This document shows positions 8,243-16,870 of a stretch of 49,607 bases of DNA, in pieces. A program made the position numbers and the translations under genes. The notes under the pieces were generated by a model. It had not been told where the DNA came from. It saw only the letters and a program-made list of their open reading frames with translations, and made no database searches. Origin of the DNA: Bacillota bacterium (GTDB lineage Bacteria > Bacillota > Clostridia > Acetivibrionales > JAEXSP01); contig JAEXSP010000020.1 in assembly GCA_023453795.1 (NCBI GenBank), forward strand, positions 1 through 49,607. The letters run 5' to 3'. How positions within the stretch are numbered: position 1 is the first letter of the stretch; each line of letters starts with the position of its first letter.

Positions 8243-8290
8243 TTGACCATGTAATATTTTTCTAGTACAATATAAATACCGACGGTCGGT
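8243..8290 (+). promoter_or_regulatory. Promoter and operator of tetR-SMR operon
   Basis: TTGACC (8243-8248) and TACAAT (8266-8271) are 17 bp apart. The predicted start overlaps a perfect 13-bp palindrome ACCGACGGTCGGT (8278-8290; 6-bp arms, 1-bp centre). This resembles operators of TetR-family regulators of drug efflux genes. Its position over the transcription start fits autorepression by the TetR protein encoded just downstream. Confidence 0.75.
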
Positions 8291-8307
8291 TTATGAAGGA
8301 GGAGAAT

Positions 8308-8907
8308 ATGACTAAAAAAGAATCTAAAGACAAGCGCGTAAGTGAAATACTTCAAGCAGCAGTGGATGTCTTTCTGGAAAAGGGCTATGAGAATGCTTCC
8401 ATGGATTCCATTGCAGAAAAGGCAGGCATCAGTAAAGGCGGACTGTACCACCATTTCCTGAGCAAGGACATACTTCTCCTGCAAGCTAACGGAAAGCTTA
8501 TGGAGCCTGTCGATGAAATAATGAAAAAGGCTAAAGAATACAAAAGCGCAGCAGAAGGATTAAAGTATTTCATAGGAGAATACCTTAGTTTCTGGCTCAG
8601 TCGCAGGAAAGAGCTTGTTTTCTTCTTTCTTTCAATGACCAAGGCCCTGAATGATAACGCATTATCAATGTTGTATCAGGCATTTTCGGAGAAGTATATA
8701 GGCTTCTATGAAGGACTTTATATAAAAGGCATAAGATACGGAGAATTCATAGATCATGACACAAGAGGCAGTGCAATAGCTTTAATGTCTGCTTTGGACG
8801 GTGTTCTGGGTTATATGGCCTTTGATAAAAAGCTTGAATACGACCAGGTATGCAAAGCTTATGAAGAAAGATTTATCGATTCTTTAAAAATAAATACCCT
8901 TGAATAA
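8308..8907 (+). CDS. TetR family regulator of SMR efflux gene
   Basis: The protein of about 199 residues has a canonical TetR N-terminal domain: ILQAAVDVFLEKGYENASMD, then IAEKAGISKGGLYHHFLSKD, ending in the YHHF recognition helix. The helical C-terminal ligand domain is not specific. The ATG at 8308 follows GAAGGAGGAG; an upstream ATG at 8293 lies before that site. It is 11 bp upstream of an SMR transporter gene, so it most likely represses both genes through the palindrome at 8278-8290 and is released by a toxic cation or other ligand. Confidence 0.9.
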   Translation: MTKKESKDKRVSEILQAAVDVFLEKGYENASMDSIAEKAGISKGGLYHHFLSKDILLLQANGKLMEPVDEIMKKAKEYKSAAEGLKYFIGEYLSFWLSRRKELVFFFLSMTKALNDNALSMLYQAFSEKYIGFYEGLYIKGIRYGEFIDHDTRGSAIALMSALDGVLGYMAFDKKLEYDQVCKAYEERFIDSLKINTLE

Positions 8908-8918
8908 GGAGAACTCGT

Positions 8919-9242
8919 ATGAATTGGTTTTTTCTGTTTTCGGCAATTATTCTTGAAGTAGCGGGTACAACATCAATGAAGCTGTCTCACGGCTTTACTA
9001 AGCCTGTTCCCTCTGTTCTCATGTTTGTCTTTTACATATCCTGCTTTGCTGTACTGAACCTCGCTCTCAAAAAAATCGATGTCAGCGTGGCATATGCCAT
9101 TTGGTCAGGGTTTGGAACAGCCCTCATTGCAGTGATTGGAATAATGGCATTTCACGAATCGGCAAGCTTGTTGAAGTTCGGATCAATAGCACTTATCATT
9201 ATCGGAGTAATAGGCCTGAATATGAGTGGAATAAGCCATTAG
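8919..9242 (+). CDS. Small multidrug resistance (SMR) family transporter
   Basis: The 107-residue protein has four predicted transmembrane helices, the standard SMR size. The essential membrane glutamate is in ILEVAGTTSMK (residue 13, matching EmrE Glu14). VAYAIWSGFGTA carries the conserved tyrosine, tryptophan and GxG of helix 3. SMR proteins are dimeric proton-coupled exporters of cationic compounds or guanidinium (Gdx subtype); sequence alone does not settle which. AAGGAG precedes the start. It is co-transcribed with the TetR gene. Confidence 0.92.
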   Translation: MNWFFLFSAIILEVAGTTSMKLSHGFTKPVPSVLMFVFYISCFAVLNLALKKIDVSVAYAIWSGFGTALIAVIGIMAFHESASLLKFGSIALIIIGVIGLNMSGISH

Positions 9243-9254
9243 TAAGGCGCAGTT

Positions 9255-9335
9255 ATGTTCAATTCTCTTAAGCTCTACGTTTATTCCGGCACCGGAAATA
9301 CCGACCTATTACTGGAGAAAATATCGGGAGCCTAA
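9255..9335 (+). pseudogene. N-terminal remnant of a flavodoxin-like gene
   Basis: An open frame of 26 codons begins at 9255 behind AAGGCG and encodes LYVYSGTGNT, the FMN phosphate-binding loop typical of flavodoxins and EFR1-type flavodoxin/ferredoxin proteins. A stop at 9333 cuts it short and no continuation of the fold is seen before the convergent gene at 9360. It looks like a decayed or truncated gene left behind the SMR operon. Confidence 0.5.
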
Positions 9336-9359
9336 TACCAAATAATTATTGCCGGCATC

Positions 9360-10247
9360 CTATACTCCTTCCAGGTCAAAGGCCGGTATATAATCTTCTT
9401 CAGCAGAGTTTCTTTCCTGAACGTATCCATTCTCAAACCCCAGCTTGCAGAAGTGCTTTAAAACTTTATCATATTCCCTGCGTATCAAGCGTCGGTTGAT
9501 TTCGGGGTAAAGCTCAGCTTTATAAAAAGGTATATACTGGCTCATCAAACTTACATAGACATCCTGCGGCAGCTTTGCCCTTATCCAGTCAAGTATTTTA
9601 ATGGACTCGTTAGTGTGGCATGGAAGTATGAGATGTCTTATTATCATTCCTTTTTTTATAATCCCGTCTTCATCGAAAACCGTTTCCCCAACCTGCCTGT
9701 ACATTTCCATTACTGCCGATGAAGCATGCACGAAATAGTCCGGGCAGCCGGAATACTTGAGTGCACTTTCTCTACCATGATACTTTATGTCGGGAAGATA
9801 AACATCGACAAGACCTTCTATCGCTTTTAGCTGTTCAAGGCTTTCATACCCGTTGGAATTGTATATGACGGGAATGTCAAGCTTCGCAATTTTAATGCTT
9901 TGTATAATCGCTTCCGTGTAATGGGTGGGATTTACAAGGTTAATATTATGCGCGCCTTTTTCCTGCAGCTCCAGGCAGATTTCCGCGAGCCTTTCAATTG
10001 TAATTTCTTTGCCGTAATTCTCCTGACTGATCGGGTAGTTCTGACAAAAGGCGCATTTTAAGTTGCAGCCGGAAAAAAAGATGGTTCCCGACCCTTTAGT
10101 TCCGCTTATGCATGGTTCTTCCCACATGTGCAAAAATGCCTTAGCCACTCTCGGTAAACCACTCGCACCACAAAATCCCTTTTTTGTTTTCCTGTCAATC
10201 CCGCACCTTCTGGGACAGCTGCTACAGGCATTTTTTATCTCTTCCAT
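9360..10247 (-). CDS. Radical SAM protein, PflX-like
   Basis: The protein of about 295 residues carries the radical SAM cluster motif in SGCNLKCAFCQN (CxxxCxxC, about residues 60-67). It is preceded by an N-terminal cysteine-rich segment (NACSSCPRRCGIDR and KGFCGASG) that could hold another metal site. This architecture fits the PflX/COG1313 group, which is annotated as putative pyruvate formate-lyase activating protein but whose substrate is not established. GGAG lies 6 bases before the ATG at 10247; an upstream frame to 10277 lacks a site. No glycyl-radical enzyme is adjacent. Confidence 0.85.
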   Translation of the reverse strand: MEEIKNACSSCPRRCGIDRKTKKGFCGASGLPRVAKAFLHMWEEPCISGTKGSGTIFFSGCNLKCAFCQNYPISQENYGKEITIERLAEICLELQEKGAHNINLVNPTHYTEAIIQSIKIAKLDIPVIYNSNGYESLEQLKAIEGLVDVYLPDIKYHGRESALKYSGCPDYFVHASSAVMEMYRQVGETVFDEDGIIKKGMIIRHLILPCHTNESIKILDWIRAKLPQDVYVSLMSQYIPFYKAELYPEINRRLIRREYDKVLKHFCKLGFENGYVQERNSAEEDYIPAFDLEGV

Positions 10248-10425
10248 ATTTGCTCCTATTGCGAAATGGATTATCATTGAACCTTTTTAATATAAACTAT
10301 AATAATGCTCTGTTTTATAAGCATAATAAGTTTATTATATTAAAAAAAATGTTATTTCACCATATACGGCTGCGGAATTCTTAAAAACCGGATTTAACAT
10401 CCATCATGCTAACATGGAGGCAATT

Positions 10426-11388
10426 ATGAGGATACACAATATTACCTTTGTTCAGAGAAAAAGAAAATTAAAGTTAGGAACTTTTTTAATGATTATTATT
10501 ATTGCACTTCTAGTTATAGTTTTAGGCTTTGTTGCATACTTGAGTTATGTCGGATGGTCGCTGGTCCATCCCGGCAGAGAATCATTTACAGTCTCTTCTG
10601 CAACTGCTCCGGCAGGCTATAAAAATGTCAGTTTTACGGACAGTACGGGCTCTATACCCCTAAAAGGCTGGTATTTCGCTTCTCCAGGAAGTAAAAAGAC
10701 CATAATACTGTGCCATGGGTATAGAGAGAACAGACTTCAGTTCAAACCTGAAATGATTAAAGAATTCATTAAAGCAGGATACAATGTCCTGACGTTTGAC
10801 TTTAGGAATTGCGGGAAATCCGGAGGCAGCACAACATCTGTAGGCTATTATGAAAAATATGATTTACTTGGTGCTATTAACTTTATTAAGAAAAACTACA
10901 GTTCCAAAATATCTGTCATGGGCTGGTCCATGGGCGCGGCAACTTCTATTACCGCCGCCGCAGAGGATAAAGCTGTCTGCGCAGTGATCGCAGACAGTCC
11001 TTTTGCCGACCTGAACGATTACCTTAATGCCCAACTGCCTGTTTGGAGCCATATCCCTCCCAAGTGGAGCCATTTGCCGCAAGCACCGTTCAACAAGGTT
11101 ATACTCCTTGCGACCAGAATATTAACAGGGATGAATCCATCTCAGGTCAGTCCGAGAAACTCAATATCCAAAATAGCTCCCAGGCCTCTTCTCCTGATTC
11201 ACAGTGAAGACGATAATGCAATCAGCATAAAAAACAGCGTTGAACTTTACAGCATCTATGAAAAGGCTGCAGGCAGTAAAGCTGAATTTTGGAACGCAGA
11301 CGGAGCAGGACATGTGGGAACTTACGGAAGAAGCCCCGATATATACATGTCAAAAGTAATCGATTTTCTTAACAGGGCATACAGATAA
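10426..11388 (+). CDS. Membrane-anchored alpha/beta hydrolase
   Basis: The protein of about 320 residues starts with a basic stretch and one hydrophobic segment (about residues 18-45), so it is probably anchored in the membrane with the hydrolase outside. The hydrolase fold follows: oxyanion region ILCHGYREN, nucleophile elbow GWSMGA (catalytic serine), acid in IHSEDDNAI and histidine in GAGHVGTY. Proteins of this type are serine esterases or peptidases with unknown substrates. GGAGG lies ahead of the ATG at 10426; an ATG at 10414 overlaps it. The gene stands alone on the plus strand. Confidence 0.85.
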   Translation: MRIHNITFVQRKRKLKLGTFLMIIIIALLVIVLGFVAYLSYVGWSLVHPGRESFTVSSATAPAGYKNVSFTDSTGSIPLKGWYFASPGSKKTIILCHGYRENRLQFKPEMIKEFIKAGYNVLTFDFRNCGKSGGSTTSVGYYEKYDLLGAINFIKKNYSSKISVMGWSMGAATSITAAAEDKAVCAVIADSPFADLNDYLNAQLPVWSHIPPKWSHLPQAPFNKVILLATRILTGMNPSQVSPRNSISKIAPRPLLLIHSEDDNAISIKNSVELYSIYEKAAGSKAEFWNADGAGHVGTYGRSPDIYMSKVIDFLNRAYR

Positions 11389-11488
11389 AATGCACGCTTC
11401 TCCAATTAGTGCTAAATCACTATATACTTACCTGGTTATATGGTATATACTTTAATTGGTAGGGTCTACCATGAATTAGGAGGTGAGT

Positions 11489-12769
11489 ATGATGATCGGA
11501 TTTAATGGCGTAAATTACAGCAAGCTGTTTTCTTCCCCTGTCAGTCAATATCAGAATAGTCCGATTTCAAATCTGATTTACGGATCAGCTGCAAGCAGAA
11601 TTTATTCGCAGACTGTCGCAAAAAATATGAAATCCTCCATGTCATCATATTTAACTTCTTTGAATAGTTCGGCGAGCAGTATTAAAAATACTTCCAAGCC
11701 CTTTACATCCGGCGCAAGCAGCGCCGCATTCAGCCAAAAGTCAGTCTCCTCCGACAGTTCGGCTGCATCAGGTTCAGCATCTGTGAACGCCGATTTGGGT
11801 ACATATACCTTGAAGGTGTCTCAGCTTGCCGCATCACAGGAAAACAGCGGCAATAAGCTGGATTCGGACAGTAAATCCCTTTTTAGCGTCGGCGTAAATA
11901 CGGTTAATGTGAAAGTCGGAAACACTTCTAAAAATATATCTTTTACAATAGACGAAAATGACTCCAATAAATCCGGTCTGCAGAAAATGGCAGCTGCACT
12001 TAATTATGCAAAAGCCGGTGTAACGGCAAGTGTTGTTTCGGATTCAAAAACAGGAACAAGTTCTTTAAAACTAACCGCAGATAATACCGGAACTGAAAGT
12101 GCATTCTCTCTGAGCGATGTTACAGGAAATGCCGTATCCGTATCAAGTGGCGGCAATATATCTGCTCAGGCCCGGAATGCCGAGTATACGCTGGATGAGA
12201 AAGAATATTCTTCCCAAAGCAACACTGTCAGCGCAAACAACGGCAAAGTAAAGATTACGCTGCTCAAAGCTGACAATAAGGATACAAAGCTTACAGTTTC
12301 ATCTGATGTCAAAGGCGTTGCTGACGACATTGAAAAGCTGGTCGATAGCTATAACAGCATGATGAAGCTGGCAAACTCATATACATCAACATTTGACGGG
12401 GCCAGTAAGCTTAAAGAAGAACTGAACAGTATTATAAAAGGTCAAAAGTCTTCCCTTTCAAATATCGGCATTACCCAGAGCAGTGACGGAACCCTAGCAA
12501 TTGACAAGGATAAGCTTGAAAGCTCAATAGATAAGAACAACGGCTATGTTAAGGATGTTATAGGCGGGAACAATGGTTTTGCCCAAAAGCTCTACAGCAA
12601 AGCCAATGAAGTTCTGAATTCTCCTGTTAAGTATTCCAAGCCTCAGGATGTCGCCGACAGTCTGGGATTGAAATCAAATTCCCCCTTTTACAACACATCA
12701 CCTTTTACATTTAATTATCGGGCACGCACGAATCTTTACCTTGGCCTTGTAGTTGATACAATACTGTAA
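11489..12769 (+). CDS. Orphan FliD-like flagellar hook-associated protein
   Basis: The protein of about 426 residues is Ser/Asn/Lys-rich and secreted-looking without a signal peptide, as flagellar export substrates are. It shows FliD family features: GTYTLKVSQLAASQ (start of the N-terminal FliD domain) and a C-terminal region VADDIEKLVDSYNSMMKLAN followed by LSNIGITQSSDGTLAIDKDK, which matches the FliD C-terminal domain. FliD caps the filament and helps flagellin fold. This copy lacks the N-terminal D0 start seen in the main fliD gene and is shorter, so it may be an alternative cap, an accessory protein or a decaying paralogue. AGGAGG lies 5 bases before the ATG. Confidence 0.65.
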   Translation: MMIGFNGVNYSKLFSSPVSQYQNSPISNLIYGSAASRIYSQTVAKNMKSSMSSYLTSLNSSASSIKNTSKPFTSGASSAAFSQKSVSSDSSAASGSASVNADLGTYTLKVSQLAASQENSGNKLDSDSKSLFSVGVNTVNVKVGNTSKNISFTIDENDSNKSGLQKMAAALNYAKAGVTASVVSDSKTGTSSLKLTADNTGTESAFSLSDVTGNAVSVSSGGNISAQARNAEYTLDEKEYSSQSNTVSANNGKVKITLLKADNKDTKLTVSSDVKGVADDIEKLVDSYNSMMKLANSYTSTFDGASKLKEELNSIIKGQKSSLSNIGITQSSDGTLAIDKDKLESSIDKNNGYVKDVIGGNNGFAQKLYSKANEVLNSPVKYSKPQDVADSLGLKSNSPFYNTSPFTFNYRARTNLYLGLVVDTIL

Positions 12770-12814
12770 AGAGTAATGGACAATTGCTGCTATAGCATAA
12801 TATCAAATACTATT

Positions 12815-12840
12815 AAATCCTGGAGTGACCCCCAGGATTT
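12815..12840 (+). terminator. Terminator of FliD-like gene
   Basis: A perfect 9-bp stem (12815-12823 with 12832-12840) is followed by TATTTATT on the plus strand. Confidence 0.6.
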
Positions 12841-12883
12841 ATTTATTGCTGCAAAAACAAGAGAATTACAATAAAACTAAAAA

Positions 12884-12916
12884 GGACTGAGCCCGGTATA
12901 ATACCGGATCCAGTCC
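12884..12916 (-). terminator. Terminator of the flaG-fliD-fliS-flgN-flaG operon
   Basis: Outer arms GGACTG (12884-12889) and CAGTCC (12911-12916) with inner arms CCGGTAT and ATACCGG form a long stem. CTTTTTAG follows on the minus strand, 13 bp after the last flagellar gene. Confidence 0.8.
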
Positions 12917-12929
12917 AATAGAGCTTATT

Positions 12930-13283
12930 TCATACAGTTGTGTCAACAATAATTCCCGCAAGCTTCCGCATATAAGCCGCCATTTCAAGGTCTTTCTTGG
13001 AAGGAATTTGCTTTATGACCTTTCCGGTTTCGCTGTCCTTGATCTTTACTACTATTTCGTTGGTCTGCTTGTATACACTGAATTCAACTCGTGTATTAGT
13101 GCCGGCTAAAGCTTTATTAACTTCCTTGGAAGCCCCCTCAATGACCTTGTGGGAAAAGCCCTTTGCCTGACTTTTATTTTGATTCGGATTTTCATTTTTT
13201 CTAAGGCCTTCAAGCTTCTGCTGTTCTTGAACATTTAGTTCAAGCGGCCGAACAGCAGTGCCATTAATTACATCCTGTACCAT
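12930..13283 (-). CDS. flaG: FlaG family flagellar protein (copy 1)
   Basis: The 117-residue protein has a variable, charged N-terminal half and the conserved FlaG C-terminal domain: VEFSVYKQTNEIVVKIKDSE followed by GKVIKQIPSKKDLEMAAYMR and a GIIVD end. FlaG proteins affect filament length and interact with flagellin or the cap region; the mechanism is not settled. A GAGGA site precedes the ATG. It is the last gene of the filament operon and a paralogue of the first gene (16871-17290). Confidence 0.85.
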   Translation of the reverse strand: MVQDVINGTAVRPLELNVQEQQKLEGLRKNENPNQNKSQAKGFSHKVIEGASKEVNKALAGTNTRVEFSVYKQTNEIVVKIKDSETGKVIKQIPSKKDLEMAAYMRKLAGIIVDTTV

Positions 13284-13409
13284 ACTTTAATCCTCAAAGC
13301 TATGCTCTCATCCATGAAACAAATCTTAAGCATATTTTATTATAATTTGTTAAAAAAATCAAACACTTTTAATCAATTATGAACAATGCAGGCATTTAAA
13401 CCTGTAGCC

Positions 13410-13889
13410 TTACTTTTTCTTGTCAATAAAATAGGATGGGGGAGCGCTGGCCGGCATAGTATACGCCGAACCAAGCTTCTTTGTCTGGCTTATCTTTTTC
13501 ATTTCACCGCTGAGAGAATTAAAAAGATCGTTTGCCTTTTCACTGTTCCCGCTGTCGATAATGGTGATACCCTTCAGAAGCTTCATGATACTCCCTATTA
13601 CATCCTGAAGTTCCTTAACACCGGGAATTTTTTTACCATCCAATTCGTCTAGGCTTTTTACCTGTAAAGTCTGTTTAAGCCTTTGGAAATAAACTCCAAA
13701 ATCTTCATCCAGCTTGTCGATTTGTTCAATTCTGGCCTTTTTTTTATCTACCAGTTCCTGCAATTCGGGAATCTGGTTTTCGTTTATGGTTCCCGACTGG
13801 GCCTGAGTCAATAAAAGCAAGTCTTTCAACAGTACAAGCTTCTTATTTGATATCTCAGTCAACCTGCCTATATATTCTTCAGGATTCAT
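13410..13889 (-). CDS. flgN: FlgN-like flagellar export chaperone
   Basis: The protein of about 159 residues is almost wholly helical, with a coiled-coil-like N-terminal part (MNPEEYIGRLTEISNKKLVL, then IPELQELVDKKKARIEQIDK). This fits FlgN, the cytoplasmic chaperone that holds hook-associated proteins FlgK and FlgL before export. The C-terminal tail is Pro/Ala/Ser-rich. The start at 13889 follows GGAGGT; the frame extends to 13916 but that extension overlaps fliS. Position next to fliS and fliD supports the call, though family similarity is weak, as usual for FlgN. Confidence 0.75.
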   Translation of the reverse strand: MNPEEYIGRLTEISNKKLVLLKDLLLLTQAQSGTINENQIPELQELVDKKKARIEQIDKLDEDFGVYFQRLKQTLQVKSLDELDGKKIPGVKELQDVIGSIMKLLKGITIIDSGNSEKANDLFNSLSGEMKKISQTKKLGSAYTMPASAPPSYFIDKKK

Positions 13890-13912
13890 TACTACCTCCG
13901 ATGTTGCAAAAA

Positions 13913-14314
13913 TCATTCAGCAACGGCTTGTCTTGGTTGTTTTTGTTTGGCCAGCTTCATTGCCTGAGCCCATACATCTCTAAGTTCTTTTGCAAGGCCA
14001 AGCACTTCTTCCAGAACTTCTTTATCTTTTTTCATGTTTGCCTGAATTAAACGTCTTACCATATAATCATATATAAGTGCAAGGTTTGATGAAATATCAT
14101 AACTCATATCCAGAGTATTTTGAAACTCGTAAAGAATATTTTGAGCCTTTATTATACAATTGTTTGATTTTTCAATGTTTTTTTCATCTATAGCCATCTG
14201 CGCCTGCATAATAAATTTAACAAGGCCATTATACAGCATCAATGTCAATTCTTCAGGTGCTGCTGTATATACCGAATTTTCTTTATACTGATTATAGGCA
14301 TTGTTTGGTATCAT
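13913..14314 (-). CDS. fliS: Flagellar export chaperone FliS
   Basis: FliS binds the C-terminus of flagellin in the cytoplasm and delivers it to the export apparatus. The 133-residue helical protein shows the family pattern: an N-terminal NAYNQYKENSVYTAAPEELTL-type segment, LYNGLVKFI, and the later YDYMVRRLIQAN. GGAGGA precedes the ATG. It lies between fliD and flgN in one operon, the common Firmicutes order. Confidence 0.95.
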   Translation of the reverse strand: MIPNNAYNQYKENSVYTAAPEELTLMLYNGLVKFIMQAQMAIDEKNIEKSNNCIIKAQNILYEFQNTLDMSYDISSNLALIYDYMVRRLIQANMKKDKEVLEEVLGLAKELRDVWAQAMKLAKQKQPRQAVAE

Positions 14315-14376
14315 AAATATTCCTCCGATTAATGTAGTGTTATTATTAGCTTCTCCAGATCAAAGTAAATCATTTA

Positions 14377-16866
14377 TTAACCTTGTCCAAGCTGCTGACT
14401 TAACCATGAGCTTTGCGCATTCATGTTGTTAAGCGCCGTCTCCATAGCAGAGAACTTATTATAGTAAGCAGTCTGTTTATCATTCAATTTTCTAATAAAA
14501 TCATCTATTCGATCTGAATAATCATCTATCTGGGTGGATAAAACATTCTGAGAATCCGTTATGTCTCCTGTAATACCTGCCTTCTCCAGCAAGGATCCCT
14601 TTTGTCCGCTGTTGCTCCTGGTCGTACGGATATTATCCTGGATAATATCATACAAGCGCTGACCCAATCCGGATTCATTATACCTTGTTGACCTTAATGC
14701 AGAGTCATTAATAGCCTGACTGTATGTAGTAGTAGAAGTATTTGTAAACAGCTTTGTAACCTTATCGGGATCTGCTGCAATAGCTGCCTTCAGCTTGGTC
14801 TCATCAATAGTAAGCTTGCCTTTATCCAGATATGACCCTGTAGAAATACCGATTGAAGATAGACTTGTTGCCACTCCGGATACAGGATCATATAAAGCTT
14901 TTCTCATGTTATCGACTATACCGCGCAGAATACTGTCATCTTTAAGGAGTCCGCTTTTTGCTTTCGTTTCCCAGGCGGTTACATCAGCATCTTTCATTGC
15001 CGACTTTTGTTCATCTGTAAGGGGAGAATAATCGCTATATTTCTTTTCAGATAACATACTGTTGATCTTGTCGATCAGCGTATTGTACTTTGTGACAAAG
15101 TTCTTTACCAGATCGATTGTTGTCGAAGGATCTGATGCAACATTTACATTAATCGGTCCGGCTGTTTCTAATTTTAGGCTGAAGGCTATATTATTGATTG
15201 TAAAGTCGTTAGTCGAACGTATAACAGTCTGCGGACCGGAACCATCATTATATGTGAGGCTTGAATCACTGCCGATCGCATTGCTCCCATGCAGGCCCAT
15301 TGCCGTCATAAAATTCCCGACTGTATCGGAAATCTGGACTTTGGCAGTCACACCCGTCTGCTTTGACTCAACCGTCATTTTATTGTTCAACTCATCATAC
15401 TTCATTGTTACATTGGCATCAGAATCTGCGTTAACAGCAGCTATTATATCATTCATAGATGTTTTTGTTGAGTCAAACTTGAAGGTCTTTCCGTTAATAG
15501 CAAATTGAATGTCATCCGCTGCCCCTGCTACATTTAAAGGTGTATTGAAAGTTCCTTTTATATCAAACAAGCGAGAATACATATTTGTCTTGTTGGACAG
15601 ATTCATATTCGCCATTCCCATCGCAGCAAGGCCGCCGTTTTCTGTTCTGGCAAAACTAAATGTGGTCGTGGAATCAACAGCTTCAAATCTCAGTGTTTTT
15701 CCGTCGCTGTTCATGCTGACCATGCCCTTGCCGGCACCGAATGCACTGTCAATTTGGGATTGTAATGCACTGATTATGTCGCTTTTTACATAATCACCTG
15801 GTTTTAAAGTAATGGTTTTCGTAACGCCATTCAAGGTTATATCCATACTCTGGTTCGAAGCATCTATTGTTGTTCCCGATGTTATATCCGCAGTTGCTAA
15901 AGCTCCTGTTGCACTTCCTCCGCCATTGCTAGAATCTATGGCCTTAAGCGATATGATATTATTTTGATTGAGGACCCTCACTTTACCTGAAAATGCAGGT
16001 ATTGCGTCTATTTGATTTTGGATTTCAGCGGCAAGGGCATCCGGCGAGGCATATTCCTTAGCTGTCAAGCTTATATCTTGGGTCGTTGCACCGTATGTAA
16101 GCTTGAACTTATTGTTTGAGGCATCCAAAGTAATGCCCTTCCTCAAGTCTTGTCCAAATATTTCAGAAGCACCTGTGTTGTAAGCATAGTTTAAAGCAAA
16201 GGTATCGGTGCTTGCACTGGTAAAGGACAAAGTTCCTCCGGTCGCATCAGTTGCCAGATTTACATTAATCTTGCCGTTACCGAACGCTGCATTTAATTTC
16301 GCTTGTAAATCAGTCTTCAGTGCCGTCACATTTGCAGGGTTGTCACTCAAGGTAATAGTCTGAGTATTTCCGTTAAATGTTACGGTAACCTTGTTATTAT
16401 CATTTGCACTGCTGATATTTGCAACACTTGCATCGGTAACATGTGAACCGGTTACAGCTCCCGCAAGAGTTCCACCCGTCACCTTGGCAGTTTTAGCAAG
16501 AACTATATCACTTATTGTATAGTTCCCGGGGATAGCTCCGCTTCCTGCATTCATGGTCAGGTAGGAAGAGGTATCGGCTCCGTTATAAGTGCTCTTAAAG
16601 GCATTAAAAGCGGCAGATGACCTTATGTTCGTTGCTTGATTCAAAACATCAAAACAGTCAGAAGAGAATCCCCGCATCAGGGAAGTGACAGACCTGTATG
16701 CATCCTGCCTCCACTGAAGATATGTCCTCTTCTGGTATAGTTTGTCTCCCTTTGACTTTTCTGCAGTAATAAGCTTTGAAACCATTCCGTCAATATCAAG
16801 CCCTGATGATATACCTGTCATTCGTAATCTTGCATTTAGCGTATTAGCAATACCATTTGTTGCCAT
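14377..16866 (-). CDS. fliD: Flagellar filament cap protein FliD
   Basis: The protein has the typical FliD N-terminus (RMTGISSGLDIDGMVSKLIT, then KGDKLYQKRTYLQWRQDAYR). The C-terminal FliD domain follows (TIDLVKNFVTKYNTLIDKIN ... LSSIGISTGSYLDKGKLTID), ending in a coiled segment KLNDKQTAYYNKFSAMETAL. At 829 residues it is much longer than the usual 450-670. The extra length lies in the middle (about residues 110-560), where several similar units recur (NVTVTFNGNTQTITLSD, TYGATTQDISLT, MDITLNGVTKTITLKPGDY), indicating added surface domains. It caps the growing filament and inserts flagellin. It is second in the SigD-type operon. Confidence 0.95.
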   Translation of the reverse strand: MATNGIANTLNARLRMTGISSGLDIDGMVSKLITAEKSKGDKLYQKRTYLQWRQDAYRSVTSLMRGFSSDCFDVLNQATNIRSSAAFNAFKSTYNGADTSSYLTMNAGSGAIPGNYTISDIVLAKTAKVTGGTLAGAVTGSHVTDASVANISSANDNNKVTVTFNGNTQTITLSDNPANVTALKTDLQAKLNAAFGNGKINVNLATDATGGTLSFTSASTDTFALNYAYNTGASEIFGQDLRKGITLDASNNKFKLTYGATTQDISLTAKEYASPDALAAEIQNQIDAIPAFSGKVRVLNQNNIISLKAIDSSNGGGSATGALATADITSGTTIDASNQSMDITLNGVTKTITLKPGDYVKSDIISALQSQIDSAFGAGKGMVSMNSDGKTLRFEAVDSTTTFSFARTENGGLAAMGMANMNLSNKTNMYSRLFDIKGTFNTPLNVAGAADDIQFAINGKTFKFDSTKTSMNDIIAAVNADSDANVTMKYDELNNKMTVESKQTGVTAKVQISDTVGNFMTAMGLHGSNAIGSDSSLTYNDGSGPQTVIRSTNDFTINNIAFSLKLETAGPINVNVASDPSTTIDLVKNFVTKYNTLIDKINSMLSEKKYSDYSPLTDEQKSAMKDADVTAWETKAKSGLLKDDSILRGIVDNMRKALYDPVSGVATSLSSIGISTGSYLDKGKLTIDETKLKAAIAADPDKVTKLFTNTSTTTYSQAINDSALRSTRYNESGLGQRLYDIIQDNIRTTRSNSGQKGSLLEKAGITGDITDSQNVLSTQIDDYSDRIDDFIRKLNDKQTAYYNKFSAMETALNNMNAQSSWLSQQLGQG

Positions 16867-16870
16867 ACAA

